Assembly (NCBI GenBank): GCA_965261475.1 | Contig: OZ253454.1 | Coordinates: 434,001 to 498,000 of the forward strand | Length of the DNA: 64,000 nucleotides | Direction of reading: 5' to 3' | Source of the DNA: G965261475 sp965261475 [NCBI: bacterium] | GTDB taxonomy: Bacteria > SAR324 > XYD2-FULL-50-16 | In this document: positions 17,614 to 28,246 of the stretch, piece by piece | Layout: every line of letters begins with the position of its first letter | Numbering within the stretch: position 1 is the first letter of the stretch | Notes under the pieces: model-generated | The model's database searches: none | What the model was told of the DNA's origin: nothing | The model's input: only the letters and a program-made list of their open reading frames with translations | Program-made: the position numbers and the translations under genes

Positions 17614-18456
17614 TTAGTCTCCTAGTAGCTCAAAATTGCAACCTACTTCTGCAATGCTATGAGCGTCTGAGCCGTACACTAGTGGAATTTGTAATTCTTG
17701 GCATTTAGCCGTAATTTCTGAGTACCAATAAATCTTTTGACAGTATGTTTTATGTAATCCTGCTACATTCCAATCTAAACTATAACCTCTTTGAGCGATT
17801 AGGGGCAGTATGTTGGTTTGAATAAAATTGATCCATTTGTTTCTAGTGGTATTAGGAATAGGGAATTTTTTGTGATATTTTTCAATTAGGGCTAGATGAG
17901 CTAATCTCACAGGTTTAGAGAATTGCCATTTTTTAACTAGCATTTTTTCCATAGTTTTCCAGTATACTTCCCATATTTTTTCTGTAGAGTAGTTAGCAAA
18001 AAAAATTTTCCAATCTTTATCAGATCTATCTATGATTTTTAAGCTGCCTTCTTTGTTAGGTAAAAAATGCAAAGAGTAGACAATCTCATCTAAAAATTTT
18101 TCATTTTCTGTAAGTAACTTTTGAGTAAAATCTTCCATACCTAATAAGTAATCTACTTCTAATCCTATGAGAATCTCTATTTTTGATGCATAGGTATTTT
18201 TTAATTTTTGTAGTAGTGTAAAATAGTTTGGTAGTTGTTCTTGTATCATAGAAGCATTATTAGGAGTTGTAGACTCTGCTAGTAACTTTGGAGGTAGCGG
18301 AGCATGCTCGGTAATAGAGTATTTTTTAAATCCTAGTGATATTGCTTTTTCTATCATTAAAGATGTTTGCTCTTTGTTACCATGCGGACAAAATTCGCTG
18401 TGTGTATGTCCGTCCCATTTTTTTTGTAGCAAAAAAATATTCGCAGAATTTGTCAT
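17614..18456 (-). CDS. PHP-family histidinol-phosphatase (HisJ/HisK-like)
   Basis: 280 residues. PHP metal ligands appear as WDGHTHSEFCPHG at the N-terminus, SITEHAP near residue 50, IGLEVDY near 100, a SLHF near 130 and VYGSDAH near the C-terminus. This order and length match the HisJ type, which removes phosphate from L-histidinol phosphate. No other histidine biosynthesis gene is in the window, so the assignment is by family only. It is convergent with aroB and divergent from gyrB. Confidence 0.78.
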   Translation of the reverse strand: MTNSANIFLLQKKWDGHTHSEFCPHGNKEQTSLMIEKAISLGFKKYSITEHAPLPPKLLAESTTPNNASMIQEQLPNYFTLLQKLKNTYASKIEILIGLEVDYLLGMEDFTQKLLTENEKFLDEIVYSLHFLPNKEGSLKIIDRSDKDWKIFFANYSTEKIWEVYWKTMEKMLVKKWQFSKPVRLAHLALIEKYHKKFPIPNTTRNKWINFIQTNILPLIAQRGYSLDWNVAGLHKTYCQKIYWYSEITAKCQELQIPLVYGSDAHSIAEVGCNFELLGD

Positions 18457-18506
18457 AAATAATAATTTTTTTGTAAAAACTCAAAATACAATGTAGCATA
18501 ACCTAA

Positions 18507-20903
<2,397 letters not shown>

Positions 20904-20936
20904 CATAATTTTAGATTTTAGGTCAAAATACTTACT

Positions 20937-22097
20937 CTAAGTAGCAGAATAATTTTTGAGCTCTGTTAAATTTTTTATTCCTAATTGACACATATTGATT
21001 TTTAAATCATCTAGTAAAATCTCTGTTACTAAGTCTCCACCATATTTGCCAAAAGCAGCAATGCCGTAAAGATAGGCTCTACCTAGTAATACAAAATCTG
21101 CACCTAAAATTAGAGCTTTCATAATATCTAAACCTGTGCGTACGCCACTATCAAAAATAATAGTAGTTTTGCCTTTTAGCACTCTTAGGATATCTTGCAA
21201 TGCTTGAATAGAAGAAGGAGCGCCATCAAATTGCCTAGCTCCGTGATTGGAAATATATACACCATCTAAGCCAAGATCTACCGCTTGTTGAGCATCTTGT
21301 GGATGTAGCACACCTTTTAAGAGTAGCTTGCCTTTCCAGGAATCTCTAATCTCTTTTAAGTATTCCCAAGAAAAAGAGCCTTCAATTGCTCCTTCCATAA
21401 AATCAGCAAGTTTTGCGAGCCCTTTGGTGTTAGCGTATTTTTCCATAGTCTTTAGTCTAGGTAATCCATTTTTTAAAGTTTGTAGAGTCCAGGAAGGATT
21501 TTTGAGAGCCTGTCCTATAAATCTTAAATTGATTTTTGGAGGCATTTGTAATCCTGCTTTATTAGTTCTTTCTCTTTTTGCTTGCGATGGGACATCAGCT
21601 GTTACTAGCATAGTTTTAAATCCATTATTCCAAGCTCTAGTTAATAAATCATCTCGCATTTTCTTGCCTTTTGGGGGGTATAACTGAAAAAAACTATCTC
21701 CATTAGTTAGCGGACCTATAGCCTCAGGTGTTGTAGTTGATAATGTACTTAAGCTGTAGGGGATGCCATAGCGAGTAGACATTGCAGCTAGAAATTGTTC
21801 TGCTTGAGGCCACATCAAACTTGACAGACCTACTGGAGCTACTCCAAAAGGAGCTGAGTATTGTTTTCCAAGAAATGTAGTGCTAATATCTGGTGTAAAA
21901 CTACCTTTGACAAAACTAGGCACTAAAGTAATTTTTTGTAAGTCTTGGTAGTTGCGCTTTAGAGCATTTTCTTGACCTGTGCCGCTATCTAGATATTCCC
22001 AGGCTACGAAGGGAATAGATTGTTTTGCTTTTTTTTGCAAGTCAAAAACAGATGGATATTTTTCCATCCATCTTTGTAGTTTTTCTTTTTTAATCAT
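20937..22097 (-). CDS. FMN-dependent alpha-hydroxy-acid dehydrogenase (lactate/glycolate type)
   Basis: 386 residues. It has the FMN-dependent TIM-barrel hallmarks: VAWEYLDSGTGQE near the N-terminus, FGVAPVGLSSLMWP, the active-site SNHGARQFDGAPS with catalytic histidine, and the phosphate-binding DSGVRTGLDIMKAL and GADFVLLGRAYLYG segments. The family oxidises L-lactate, glycolate or mandelate to the 2-oxo acid. The loop deciding the electron acceptor does not allow a specific call. It is monocistronic and convergent with gyrB. Confidence 0.87.
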   Translation of the reverse strand: MIKKEKLQRWMEKYPSVFDLQKKAKQSIPFVAWEYLDSGTGQENALKRNYQDLQKITLVPSFVKGSFTPDISTTFLGKQYSAPFGVAPVGLSSLMWPQAEQFLAAMSTRYGIPYSLSTLSTTTPEAIGPLTNGDSFFQLYPPKGKKMRDDLLTRAWNNGFKTMLVTADVPSQAKRERTNKAGLQMPPKINLRFIGQALKNPSWTLQTLKNGLPRLKTMEKYANTKGLAKLADFMEGAIEGSFSWEYLKEIRDSWKGKLLLKGVLHPQDAQQAVDLGLDGVYISNHGARQFDGAPSSIQALQDILRVLKGKTTIIFDSGVRTGLDIMKALILGADFVLLGRAYLYGIAAFGKYGGDLVTEILLDDLKINMCQLGIKNLTELKNYSAT

Positions 22098-22272
22098 TTT
22101 TTATTGCATAGTATCATAATCTTAGTAAGGCACAATGGTACTGTACTACAGTAGTAGTAATTTTAAAACTGCAATTTTTTATTATAATTGGTAATTAAAA
22201 AGAATAAATAAAATATTTTGTATCTTACAAAAGCAATGTTTGAATATTAAGTATTATTTTTCCTTTGTATTG

Positions 22273-22302
22273 TTGACATTACAGGCTTGTTTATATTACA
22301 AT
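22273..22302 (+). promoter_or_regulatory. Promoter of the tRNA cluster
   Basis: A perfect -35 TTGACA (22273-22278) and a -10 TACAAT (22297-22302) are separated by 18 bases. The -10 ends 12 bases upstream of the tRNA-Ile gene, leaving a very short leader. Confidence 0.65.
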
Positions 22303-22314
22303 TTATTCGTTGAG

Positions 22315-22388
22315 GGGCCTGTAGCTCAGTTGGTTAGAGTACATCTCTGATAAGGATGGGGTCGATGGTTCAAATCCATCCAGGCCCA
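22315..22388 (+). tRNA. tRNA-Ile (GAU)
   Basis: Acceptor GGGCCTG pairs with CAGGCCC, and the discriminator base is A. The D-arm has GCTCAGTTGG, the anticodon stem CATCT/GGATG holds the loop CTGATAA (anticodon GAT), and the T-arm holds GGTTCAAATCC. 74 bases; CCA is not encoded. Confidence 0.95.
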
Positions 22389-22419
22389 TATCAGCTAAGG
22401 AGTTTACTGCTAAAATTTT

Positions 22420-22493
22420 GGGGGATTAGCTCAGATTGGTAGAGCGTCTGCTTTGCAAGCAGAGGGTCAGCGGTTCGACTCCGCTATCCTCCA
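22420..22493 (+). tRNA. tRNA-Ala (UGC)
   Basis: Acceptor GGGGGAT pairs with ATCCTCC (one G-U), and the discriminator is A. Anticodon stem TCTGC/GCAGA holds the loop TTTGCAA (anticodon TGC), and T-arm AGCGG/CCGCT holds TTCGACT. 74 bases; CCA is not encoded. It lies 31 bases after tRNA-Ile. Confidence 0.95.
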
Positions 22494-22656
22494 CAAGTAG
22501 TATTTCAAAGAGCTAGTTTTTATTGTTTTGCAGATATGTTATAACTTATGAAGTACAATGAGTGTGTTTTTACTAGCTGTATGTCAGTTCAGAGAGTTTG
22601 TAGTGGGAAGAATTAAAATATTTAGATTATTTTAATATTCATGATAAGAAATTTTA

Positions 22657-22728
22657 GGGCGTGTAACTCAGCGGTAGAGTGCTAGCTCGACAAGCTAGTG
22701 GTCGGTGGTTCGAAACCGCCCACGCCCA
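22657..22728 (+). tRNA. tRNA-Val (GAC)
   Basis: Acceptor GGGCGTG pairs with CACGCCC, discriminator A. The anticodon stem CTAGC/GCTAG holds the loop TCGACAA (anticodon GAC), and the T-arm is GGTGG/CCGCC around TTCGAAA. 72 bases; CCA is not encoded. It is separated from tRNA-Ala by 163 bases in which I see no gene. Confidence 0.93.
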
Positions 22729-22759
22729 AGGTCTATGAAGAATTATGCTTAAAAAGTGC

Positions 22760-22787
22760 TTGATATTTATTTTATATTTATTATACT
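22760..22787 (+). promoter_or_regulatory. Promoter of infC-rpmI-rplT
   Basis: A -35 TTGATA (22760-22765) and a -10 TATACT (22782-22787) are separated by 16 bases. Predicted transcription would begin only about 20 bases before the infC start, far shorter than the leader known in E. coli. Confidence 0.5.
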
Positions 22788-22813
22788 TATAAGCTTTTAT
22801 TATTTATTTAATT

Positions 22814-23383
22814 TTGAGAAGAGAGTTCAAAAGAGCGGATAGGCGAGTTGGCAGGAAGAAAATTAATAGTGAGATTATTGCATCTAAAGTTCGGCTGGTA
22901 GATGACGAAGGCAATCAACTCGGTATTGTAGATTTAGCAATTGCTTTGCAAAGAGCGCGAGTCAAAAATCTTGATTTAGTGGAAATTGGCAAGGAACATA
23001 ATCCGCCAGTTTGTCGTATTATGGATTATGGTAAGTTTCAGTATAAAAAGAAAAAAAGCCAAAAGAAAAAAGTTGAAGTAACCTCTATCAAGGAGATAAA
23101 ATTTAGACCTAAGATTGAAACCCACGATTATAGATTTAAATTAAAAAATGGACAACAATTTTTAGAAAATGGTCATAAGTTAAAAATTAGCTTGATTTTT
23201 CGTGGAAGAGAGCTACAATTTAAAGAGACTGGTTTGGATCTTTTTCAAAAGGTGTTGCAAGATTTAGAGGAGTTTGGTCAAACTACAGACGAAGTCAAGA
23301 TTACTGGGAGGGTTAATTCTATAGTTTTATCGCCCAAGGTACAAAACAAAAAAACAAAGAAAAGGAATGAAGGTAAAGATTAA
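22814..23383 (+). CDS. infC: Translation initiation factor IF-3
   Basis: About 189 residues. The N-domain has [20 protein letters not shown], and the C-domain has [20 protein letters not shown] and [13 protein letters not shown], all typical of IF-3. No ATG is available near the conserved N-terminus. The candidates are TTG at 22814 or the adjacent in-frame ATT at 22811; an AUU start is the known autoregulatory signal of E. coli infC. In-frame ATT codons also occur at 22799 and 22802, and a TAA at 22790 bounds the frame. No Shine-Dalgarno sequence is visible. The 3' end overlaps rpmI by 17 bases. Confidence 0.94.
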   Translation: MRREFKRADRRVGRKKINSEIIASKVRLVDDEGNQLGIVDLAIALQRARVKNLDLVEIGKEHNPPVCRIMDYGKFQYKKKKSQKKKVEVTSIKEIKFRPKIETHDYRFKLKNGQQFLENGHKLKISLIFRGRELQFKETGLDLFQKVLQDLEEFGQTTDEVKITGRVNSIVLSPKVQNKKTKKRNEGKD

Positions 23384-23567
23384 AACAAAGAAATCTGCAT
23401 CAAAAAGATTTAGTTTTACGAAAAGTGGTAAAATCAAAAGAAAAAAAGCCTTTTTGAGACATATTCTAACTAAAAAAAGCAGTTCTGTGAAACGACGCTT
23501 GAGAAAGTCTGGGCTTGTTAGTGCAGCTGATGTTATCGCGGTTCGAAGAATGCTTCCTTATCAATAA
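23367..23567 (+). CDS. rpmI: 50S ribosomal protein L35
   Basis: 66 residues, very basic, with the L35 pattern [20 protein letters not shown] at the N-terminus and a RRMLPY end. It overlaps infC by 17 bases and precedes rplT by five bases, the conserved infC-rpmI-rplT order. Confidence 0.95.
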   Translation: MKVKIKTKKSASKRFSFTKSGKIKRKKAFLRHILTKKSSSVKRRLRKSGLVSAADVIAVRRMLPYQ

Positions 23568-23572
23568 AAAAA

Positions 23573-23926
23573 ATGAGTAGAATTAAAAGAGCGGTTCATA
23601 GTAAAAAAAAGAAAAGAAAGTATTTTCAAGCTGCTAAAGGTTTTCGTGGCGGTAGAAGAAAACTGTTGCGCACAGTGATAGAAGCTGTAGATAGGGCTAG
23701 ATGCTATGCGTATCGAGATCGAAAGAATCGTAAAAGAGAATTTCGTAAACTATGGATCTTAAGAATTAATGCCGCTGCTAGACAGTGTGGATTGAGCTAT
23801 TCTCGATTCGTCTACGGACTAAAGAAAATTAATATAGAGCTAGATCGTAAGGAATTAGCAGATATTGCGTACAGGGACTTTGAAAGTTTTGCAAAGATTG
23901 CAGAAAAAGTAAAGCTTGCAGTCTAA
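23573..23926 (+). CDS. rplT: 50S ribosomal protein L20
   Basis: 117 residues, normal length. It begins MSRIKRAVHSKKKKRKYFQAAKGFRGGRR and contains RDRKNRKREFRKLWI and LSYSRFVYGLKK, all diagnostic of L20. L20 is an early 23S assembly protein that autoregulates the rpmI-rplT message in E. coli. Here it is followed after 12 bases by gspG with no terminator. Confidence 0.96.
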   Translation: MSRIKRAVHSKKKKRKYFQAAKGFRGGRRKLLRTVIEAVDRARCYAYRDRKNRKREFRKLWILRINAAARQCGLSYSRFVYGLKKINIELDRKELADIAYRDFESFAKIAEKVKLAV

Positions 23927-23938
23927 CTTAAAGAAACA

Positions 23939-24385
23939 ATGAATAATATAAAAATTTCTTCTAAATACAAATTTGCACGGAAGCTTCAACAAGGCTTTAG
24001 TTTCCTTGAAGTTATGATAGTTGTTGCTATCTTAGCTGGGTTAGCTGCTATTGTTGGACCTGCTATTTTTCAAAGACTAGATAGCGCGAAAGTAGATCAA
24101 ACAAAAATTCAAATTCGTTCTATAGAAAATGCTTTAGAGCTTTACTACTTAGATAATGGAAAATATCCAGATACTGCTGATGGATTGAGTGCTTTGATTG
24201 AGCAACCAAGCGGCTCAAGTAGTTGGAACGGTCCTTATTTGAAAGGAGGGAAAGTTCCTACTGATTCCTGGAAACAAAGTTTTCAATATTCATTAGATAC
24301 TAATTCTTTTACTATTACTTCATTTGGTAATGATGGGCAAGCGGGTGGTTCTGAGGCTGCAGCCGATATTACAAACAAAGAATAG
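23939..24385 (+). CDS. gspG: Type II secretion major pseudopilin GspG
   Basis: 148 residues. The prepilin signal is long (about 19 residues) and ends G-FSFLEVMIVVAIL, with Phe+1 and Glu+5 as needed for processing by the prepilin peptidase. The C-terminal part carries GspG features: LYYLDNGKYPDTADGLSALI, WNGPYLKGGKVPTDSWKQ and FGNDGQAGG (the calcium-binding loop). It is the major subunit of the pseudopilus that pushes substrate through GspD. It starts 12 bases after rplT, so it is probably transcribed from the infC promoter. Confidence 0.93.
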   Translation: MNNIKISSKYKFARKLQQGFSFLEVMIVVAILAGLAAIVGPAIFQRLDSAKVDQTKIQIRSIENALELYYLDNGKYPDTADGLSALIEQPSGSSSWNGPYLKGGKVPTDSWKQSFQYSLDTNSFTITSFGNDGQAGGSEAAADITNKE

Positions 24386-24878
24386 AGCTTTTTCTTTATT
24401 AGAAGTATCCTTAATTCTATTTTTGTTAGCGCTAGTTTTTAGCCTGAGTATTCCTTTATTTTCTACAGCAAATCGCAACCAATTAAAAAACCTATCTTCT
24501 AGATTTATTAATTTGGTAAGTTATGTTAGAGATCAAGCGAGTACTAGTAATCAGCCATACTTTCTTTATCTAAATGCTAAATCTGATGAAATTTTTGTTT
24601 ATCAACAAGATTCAGAATTGGCATCTTTTTTAGCTAGAGACAAAGAGCAAAAAGTTTCTCACGACCAAGAAAATAGCATTATATTGAAACAAATTAATTC
24701 TTACTTAAGTATCTCTGCTATTATTTATGATAAACTAGAAACAATGTCTGTTTCTATTCGTTTTGATCCTAGTGGTTTTTCTGAAATATTCCAAATTACT
24801 TTCACAGACAACAAAAATTTTATGCGCTATGAACAAACTTCTGTTTTAGGTAGTTTTTATGTCCATACCACAAAATAA
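24324..24878 (+). CDS. gspH: Type II secretion minor pseudopilin GspH
   Basis: Up to 184 residues. The prepilin motif AFSLLEVSLILFLLALV is at residues about 23-39; Ala, not the usual Gly, is at -1. The C-terminal region (VSIRFDPSGFSEIFQITF) is GspH-like. The start is uncertain: ATG codons at 24324, 24330 and 24333 and a GTG at 24345 all overlap gspG. A shorter leader would be more normal, so the later codons are attractive. It overlaps gspI by 20 bases. Confidence 0.8.
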   Translation: MVMMGKRVVLRLQPILQTKNRAFSLLEVSLILFLLALVFSLSIPLFSTANRNQLKNLSSRFINLVSYVRDQASTSNQPYFLYLNAKSDEIFVYQQDSELASFLARDKEQKVSHDQENSIILKQINSYLSISAIIYDKLETMSVSIRFDPSGFSEIFQITFTDNKNFMRYEQTSVLGSFYVHTTK

Positions 24879-25239
24879 AACAAAATCAGCTTTTACATTG
24901 TTAGAAGTACTTGTAACTTTAGCAATTTTATCCATAGTTTTTATTGCTTTGATACAAGGTCAAGGTGATAATCTGTATATCATCAATACTATTCAAAAAA
25001 GACAGTTAGCTCAAAAATATATTCGTGCTAAGCTTTACGCTATTGAAAGGCAAGAAGAGCCTGTTATCAATGGCGCTGGTGTTTTTTCTTCCTCTCACGA
25101 ACTAGTAGGTCAAAAATGGAATCTTTCTGTATTTAATCAGGAAGTTTTTGGTATTCCCTTAAGAAGATTAGAATATACTATTGAAATTACAAAAAGAGGA
25201 CAAAAAAGCAAAGTTATAGGGGTTATTTATGTGGAATAA
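24859..25239 (+). CDS. gspI: Type II secretion minor pseudopilin GspI
   Basis: 126 residues. The short leader ends KSA-FTLLEVLVTLAIL (Ala at -1, Phe+1, Glu+5). The body matches GspI in length and in the QKRQLAQKYIRAKLYAIE helix and the LRRLEYTIEI strand. GspI nucleates the pseudopilus tip with GspJ and GspK. It overlaps gspH by 20 and gspJ by 11 bases. Confidence 0.85.
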   Translation: MSIPQNKTKSAFTLLEVLVTLAILSIVFIALIQGQGDNLYIINTIQKRQLAQKYIRAKLYAIERQEEPVINGAGVFSSSHELVGQKWNLSVFNQEVFGIPLRRLEYTIEITKRGQKSKVIGVIYVE

Positions 25240-25990
25240 AACACAAGGATTTAGTCTCATAGAGGTTTTGGTCGCTATTAGTTTATTGGCATTGATACTA
25301 ACATTTATTTTTCGTGAATTTATCAATTTTTCTAGCAATAGTCAAAAATCTGAAAATATACTTTATTTAAGTCGCGAATTAAATATTTTAAAGAAACTTA
25401 TAGAAGAAGATTTACGCTCTGTAGTTTTTTTATCTTCATATACTAATGACTTTGAAACTACTTCTATAAGAAATGTTTCTGGCATACAAGGTGATAATAA
25501 AGTTATTGGACCTCATAACACAGATCAAATCTTTATGCATTTACATAAGCCAGCTATCAGTTTTAATGAAATTTTATCTTCTGAAGATCCCAGGCTACAC
25601 GAAGTGGGTTATTTTATTGCTTTAAATGACACAGATGCTTACGACTTATATAGGGTAGAGCAGTATTATATAGACAATAAGTTTAATTCTTATATTGGAT
25701 TGATTTCTAAGGATAATATTGCTAAAGCTGCTAATGCAAAGAATTCTTTGGTTACCTCAAATATTTTAGATTTTAATCTTAGCTATCTTTCTCATAATTT
25801 TATTTGGCTAGATAGTTGGAATTCTATTAGTAATCAAAATCAGCGGAATATAAAAACCAATAGAAGCAGAATTCCGCAAGCAGTAAAAATTGAGTTAACT
25901 TTGCAAAGGAATAACGAAGTTTTAAAAGATGAATTTCAAATCAATCTACGCCCTAATTTAGGAGAAAATATTTATTGGGGTAATTTTTAG
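25229..25990 (+). CDS. gspJ: Type II secretion minor pseudopilin GspJ
   Basis: 253 residues. Leader MWNKTQG is followed by FSLIEVLVAISLLALIL with canonical Gly at -1 and Glu at +5. The rest is longer than many GspJ proteins and contains the RELNILKKLIEEDLRSV helix typical of the family. It overlaps gspI by 11 bases and ends two bases before gspK. Confidence 0.83.
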   Translation: MWNKTQGFSLIEVLVAISLLALILTFIFREFINFSSNSQKSENILYLSRELNILKKLIEEDLRSVVFLSSYTNDFETTSIRNVSGIQGDNKVIGPHNTDQIFMHLHKPAISFNEILSSEDPRLHEVGYFIALNDTDAYDLYRVEQYYIDNKFNSYIGLISKDNIAKAANAKNSLVTSNILDFNLSYLSHNFIWLDSWNSISNQNQRNIKTNRSRIPQAVKIELTLQRNNEVLKDEFQINLRPNLGENIYWGNF

Positions 25991-25992
25991 CG

Positions 25993-27108
25993 ATGAATAA
26001 ACAACAAGGTGTAGCTTTGCTGATAGCTTTATCTGTAACTTTAATTTTAGGAATTTTTTTAACAAATAATTTTGAAAGAAACCGCACAAACTTAAAATTG
26101 CTTTCTAATGCGGAGAGTCAATTTTCTCTTAACACAATTAATTTTTCTATTCTAAGGGCGGTGACTTTAGCTATCAAGAAAAATGGAGCCAATTATGTTT
26201 ATGATTTTATTTCCATTCTAGGCTCTATTCCAGATTTTCCTATTAATATTACACAAGCACCTAATATCAATATTTATAATCCCAAAGTTTGGTCTATGGA
26301 GCATTATTATTATCTTAATAGGGATTATAAAAATTCTGCAGAAGAGCGTTTGTTTAATGGAATTCTTAATCAAAATTTAGCTAAATCTATTTTTTTAACC
26401 GGTAACGGTAATATTGCCCTGACAGATAAATCTATCATAGGCGAGTTAAAAAATTGGCATACAAACTCACAAAATAGCAATTTTGTTGCTCAGTTTCCAA
26501 TTTATCGCCGTGGTAGCTATTTTGATTTGGAATCAGAATTTTATTTTTTGATTAAGCAAATGCTAAAAAAAAAGAAGGCTCGCCTTGATAAAGATTTGAA
26601 CAACGAACTTACTTTTCGTATTTATTCTACTGAGGGTCAAAAAAATACCAAGCTGAACAAAGATTTATCCAGCAAGAGTGAGTGCTCTCTTTCTCCTTTG
26701 AACCTGAACATGCTGCCCAAAAATTCTAAGCGTAAAGCTGAAACAATCATCACAGATTATCTAGCATGGTTTTCGTTCCATACTAGTAACAAATGCAAAA
26801 ATATACAAAAGAACAAAAAAATAATTTTGGATTCCATAAACAGACGGTTTTATGCTGATAGAGATGGGGTATATTTGATTACGGATATAGGGAAAAACAA
26901 TTTTAATAATAAACTGCACGGATTTCAAGCAGATAACGCAGCAAAAGTACATTTTACTTATAGGTCGCATTTAATAGGCGTGAGCTACGAGGTAGCAAAC
27001 CGTGCAACTTATATCAAGGTCAACATACATTTTTATTTAGAATACAAATCTAATAATTCTACTGATCTACCAGATTCTATTCATATTCTTTATTACAATA
27101 TTAGTTAG
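25993..27108 (+). CDS. gspK: Type II secretion minor pseudopilin GspK
   Basis: 371 residues, the length range of GspK. The start MNKQQG-VALLIALSVTLILG is the GspK leader: Gly at -1 and no Glu at +5, as expected for the tip subunit. Residues about 240-320 fit the GspK helical domain followed by a comparatively poorly conserved C-terminus. It caps the GspI-J-K tip complex. It is the last gene of the run, convergent with the RpiR-type regulator. Confidence 0.8.
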   Translation: MNKQQGVALLIALSVTLILGIFLTNNFERNRTNLKLLSNAESQFSLNTINFSILRAVTLAIKKNGANYVYDFISILGSIPDFPINITQAPNINIYNPKVWSMEHYYYLNRDYKNSAEERLFNGILNQNLAKSIFLTGNGNIALTDKSIIGELKNWHTNSQNSNFVAQFPIYRRGSYFDLESEFYFLIKQMLKKKKARLDKDLNNELTFRIYSTEGQKNTKLNKDLSSKSECSLSPLNLNMLPKNSKRKAETIITDYLAWFSFHTSNKCKNIQKNKKIILDSINRRFYADRDGVYLITDIGKNNFNNKLHGFQADNAAKVHFTYRSHLIGVSYEVANRATYIKVNIHFYLEYKSNNSTDLPDSIHILYYNIS

Positions 27109-27121
27109 TTATTTTTTATTT

Positions 27122-27988
27122 TCAATCTCCTATAATTCTCCTAGAGTAATCTCCAAAAAATAAATTAGAGCGAATTCTTCTAAAGTATTCTAAACTCATA
27201 GCTCCATTAGCAAGCGCTACTCCCATAGCTAGTATATCAATGATAGCTAAGAAACCATAACGAGATGAAGAAGGTTTATAGTTGTTATCGTCTTCTTCTA
27301 ATTCTAAATCAATACTGACATTGGTGAGCTTGCTCAAAGTGCTATTTTTTTTAGTAATGCTAATTGTTTTTGCTTGATATTGTGTAGCAATATTGACGCT
27401 ATCTACAATATCTTTAACTTCTCCTGAAGCAGAAATAGCGAGCAGTATATCTTTTTCGCTCAGGACAGATGCTGCCATTCTTTGTAGATAGCCATCGCAG
27501 TAGGCTCTACTTGCAATACCAAGCCGAAAAAATCTATTTTCTGCAATAACAGCTAGAGAGCTAGATTGTCCCCCTAAGCCTATAATGGCTAATTTTTGAG
27601 TTTTGGATATAAATTGAATAGCTTTTTGAATTTTTTTTGAATCCAACTGAAATGCAGTTTTTTGTAAAATATCCAAAGCAAAACTAATAACATCGGATAT
27701 GATAAAATTTTCTTTATTTGGGTTATTTTCTGTGAAATATTGTTTTCCTATTGCTAGGTTGCGAGCTAGCTTTATTTTAAAATCTTGAAAATTTTTACAA
27801 CCAATGGTTTTACAAAATCTAGTTAGGGTTGGCTCACTAACACGGGCTTTGGTAGCTATGATTTTATTCGTTGAGGTAGATGCAAATTCTAGATTGGATA
27901 AAATAGTATCTAGCACTCTTTGCTCTGATTTAGTGAGGCTACCTGTTATGCCTCTTAATTTATTGATAATATCTATGACCTCTGACAT
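27122..27988 (-). CDS. RpiR-family transcriptional regulator, HexR-like
   Basis: 288 residues from the ATG at 27988; a TTG further upstream would add 15 residues of no family character. The N-terminal HTH_6 domain includes LTKSEQRVLDTIL and the recognition helix RVSEPTLTRFCKTIGCKNF. The C-terminal SIS sugar-phosphate domain includes IIGLGGQSSSLAVIAENRFFRLGI and AISASGEVKDIVDSV. The HTH-to-LAxxLAxG spacing recalls HexR, whose ligand in gammaproteobacteria is 2-keto-3-deoxy-6-phosphogluconate. It is divergent from the sugar-acid operon that contains a KDPG-type aldolase, and HexR-like sites lie in the gap. Confidence 0.85.
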   Translation of the reverse strand: MSEVIDIINKLRGITGSLTKSEQRVLDTILSNLEFASTSTNKIIATKARVSEPTLTRFCKTIGCKNFQDFKIKLARNLAIGKQYFTENNPNKENFIISDVISFALDILQKTAFQLDSKKIQKAIQFISKTQKLAIIGLGGQSSSLAVIAENRFFRLGIASRAYCDGYLQRMAASVLSEKDILLAISASGEVKDIVDSVNIATQYQAKTISITKKNSTLSKLTNVSIDLELEEDDNNYKPSSSRYGFLAIIDILAMGVALANGAMSLEYFRRIRSNLFFGDYSRRIIGD

Positions 27989-28052
27989 AAGGCAATATAA
28001 TGTAATTTGATTGATAGTCAAAATATAAACCAAAAAAGAATATAAATCAAAA

Positions 28053-28081
28053 TTTATGTAATAAAATTACTAAAAACTCAA
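28053..28081 (-). promoter_or_regulatory. Predicted promoter of the RpiR regulator with an internal operator
   Basis: On the minus strand -35 TTGAGT (28081-28076) and -10 CATAAA (28058-28053) are 17 bases apart. The spacer is occupied by the inverted repeat GTAAT-AAA-ATTAC (28058-28070). The 15-base site TGTAATAAAATTACT (28057-28071) matches the HexR motif TGTAATTAAATTACA at 13 of 15 positions. This suggests autoregulation. Confidence 0.5.
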
Positions 28082-28214
28082 ACTATAACGCTCTAATTTA
28101 TCTTTAGCTAAGATAAAATTTGTTATTTAAAATATTTTTTAAATTTTTTATTTTATTAAATATGCTTATTTTATTGGGATTTTTAGTAATATTTGGTTAT
28201 TGTTAAAATAATTA

Positions 28215-28246
28215 TTGACAAAATAAATAAAATAAATAAAATTACT
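28215..28246 (+). promoter_or_regulatory. Predicted promoter of the sugar-acid operon with overlapping operator
   Basis: A perfect -35 TTGACA (28215-28220) and a -10 TAAAAT (28237-28242) are 16 bases apart. The spacer consists of AAATAAATAAAATAAATAA direct repeats. ATAAATAAAATTACT (28232-28246) shares its last 12 bases with the operator at 28057-28071 and covers the -10. A third ATTACTAAAAA copy lies in reverse orientation near 28180. I see no gene in the 318-base gap 27989-28306. Confidence 0.5.

Noticed and set aside
17614-18456. A polymerase-associated PHP domain
   Set aside because: Length and motif order fit a stand-alone HisJ-type phosphatase, with no polymerase domain attached.
28221-28242. 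AAATAAATAAAATAAATAA direct repeats as a possible CRISPR or satellite
   Set aside because: They are short A/T repeats within a promoter spacer; there is no spacer-repeat structure.
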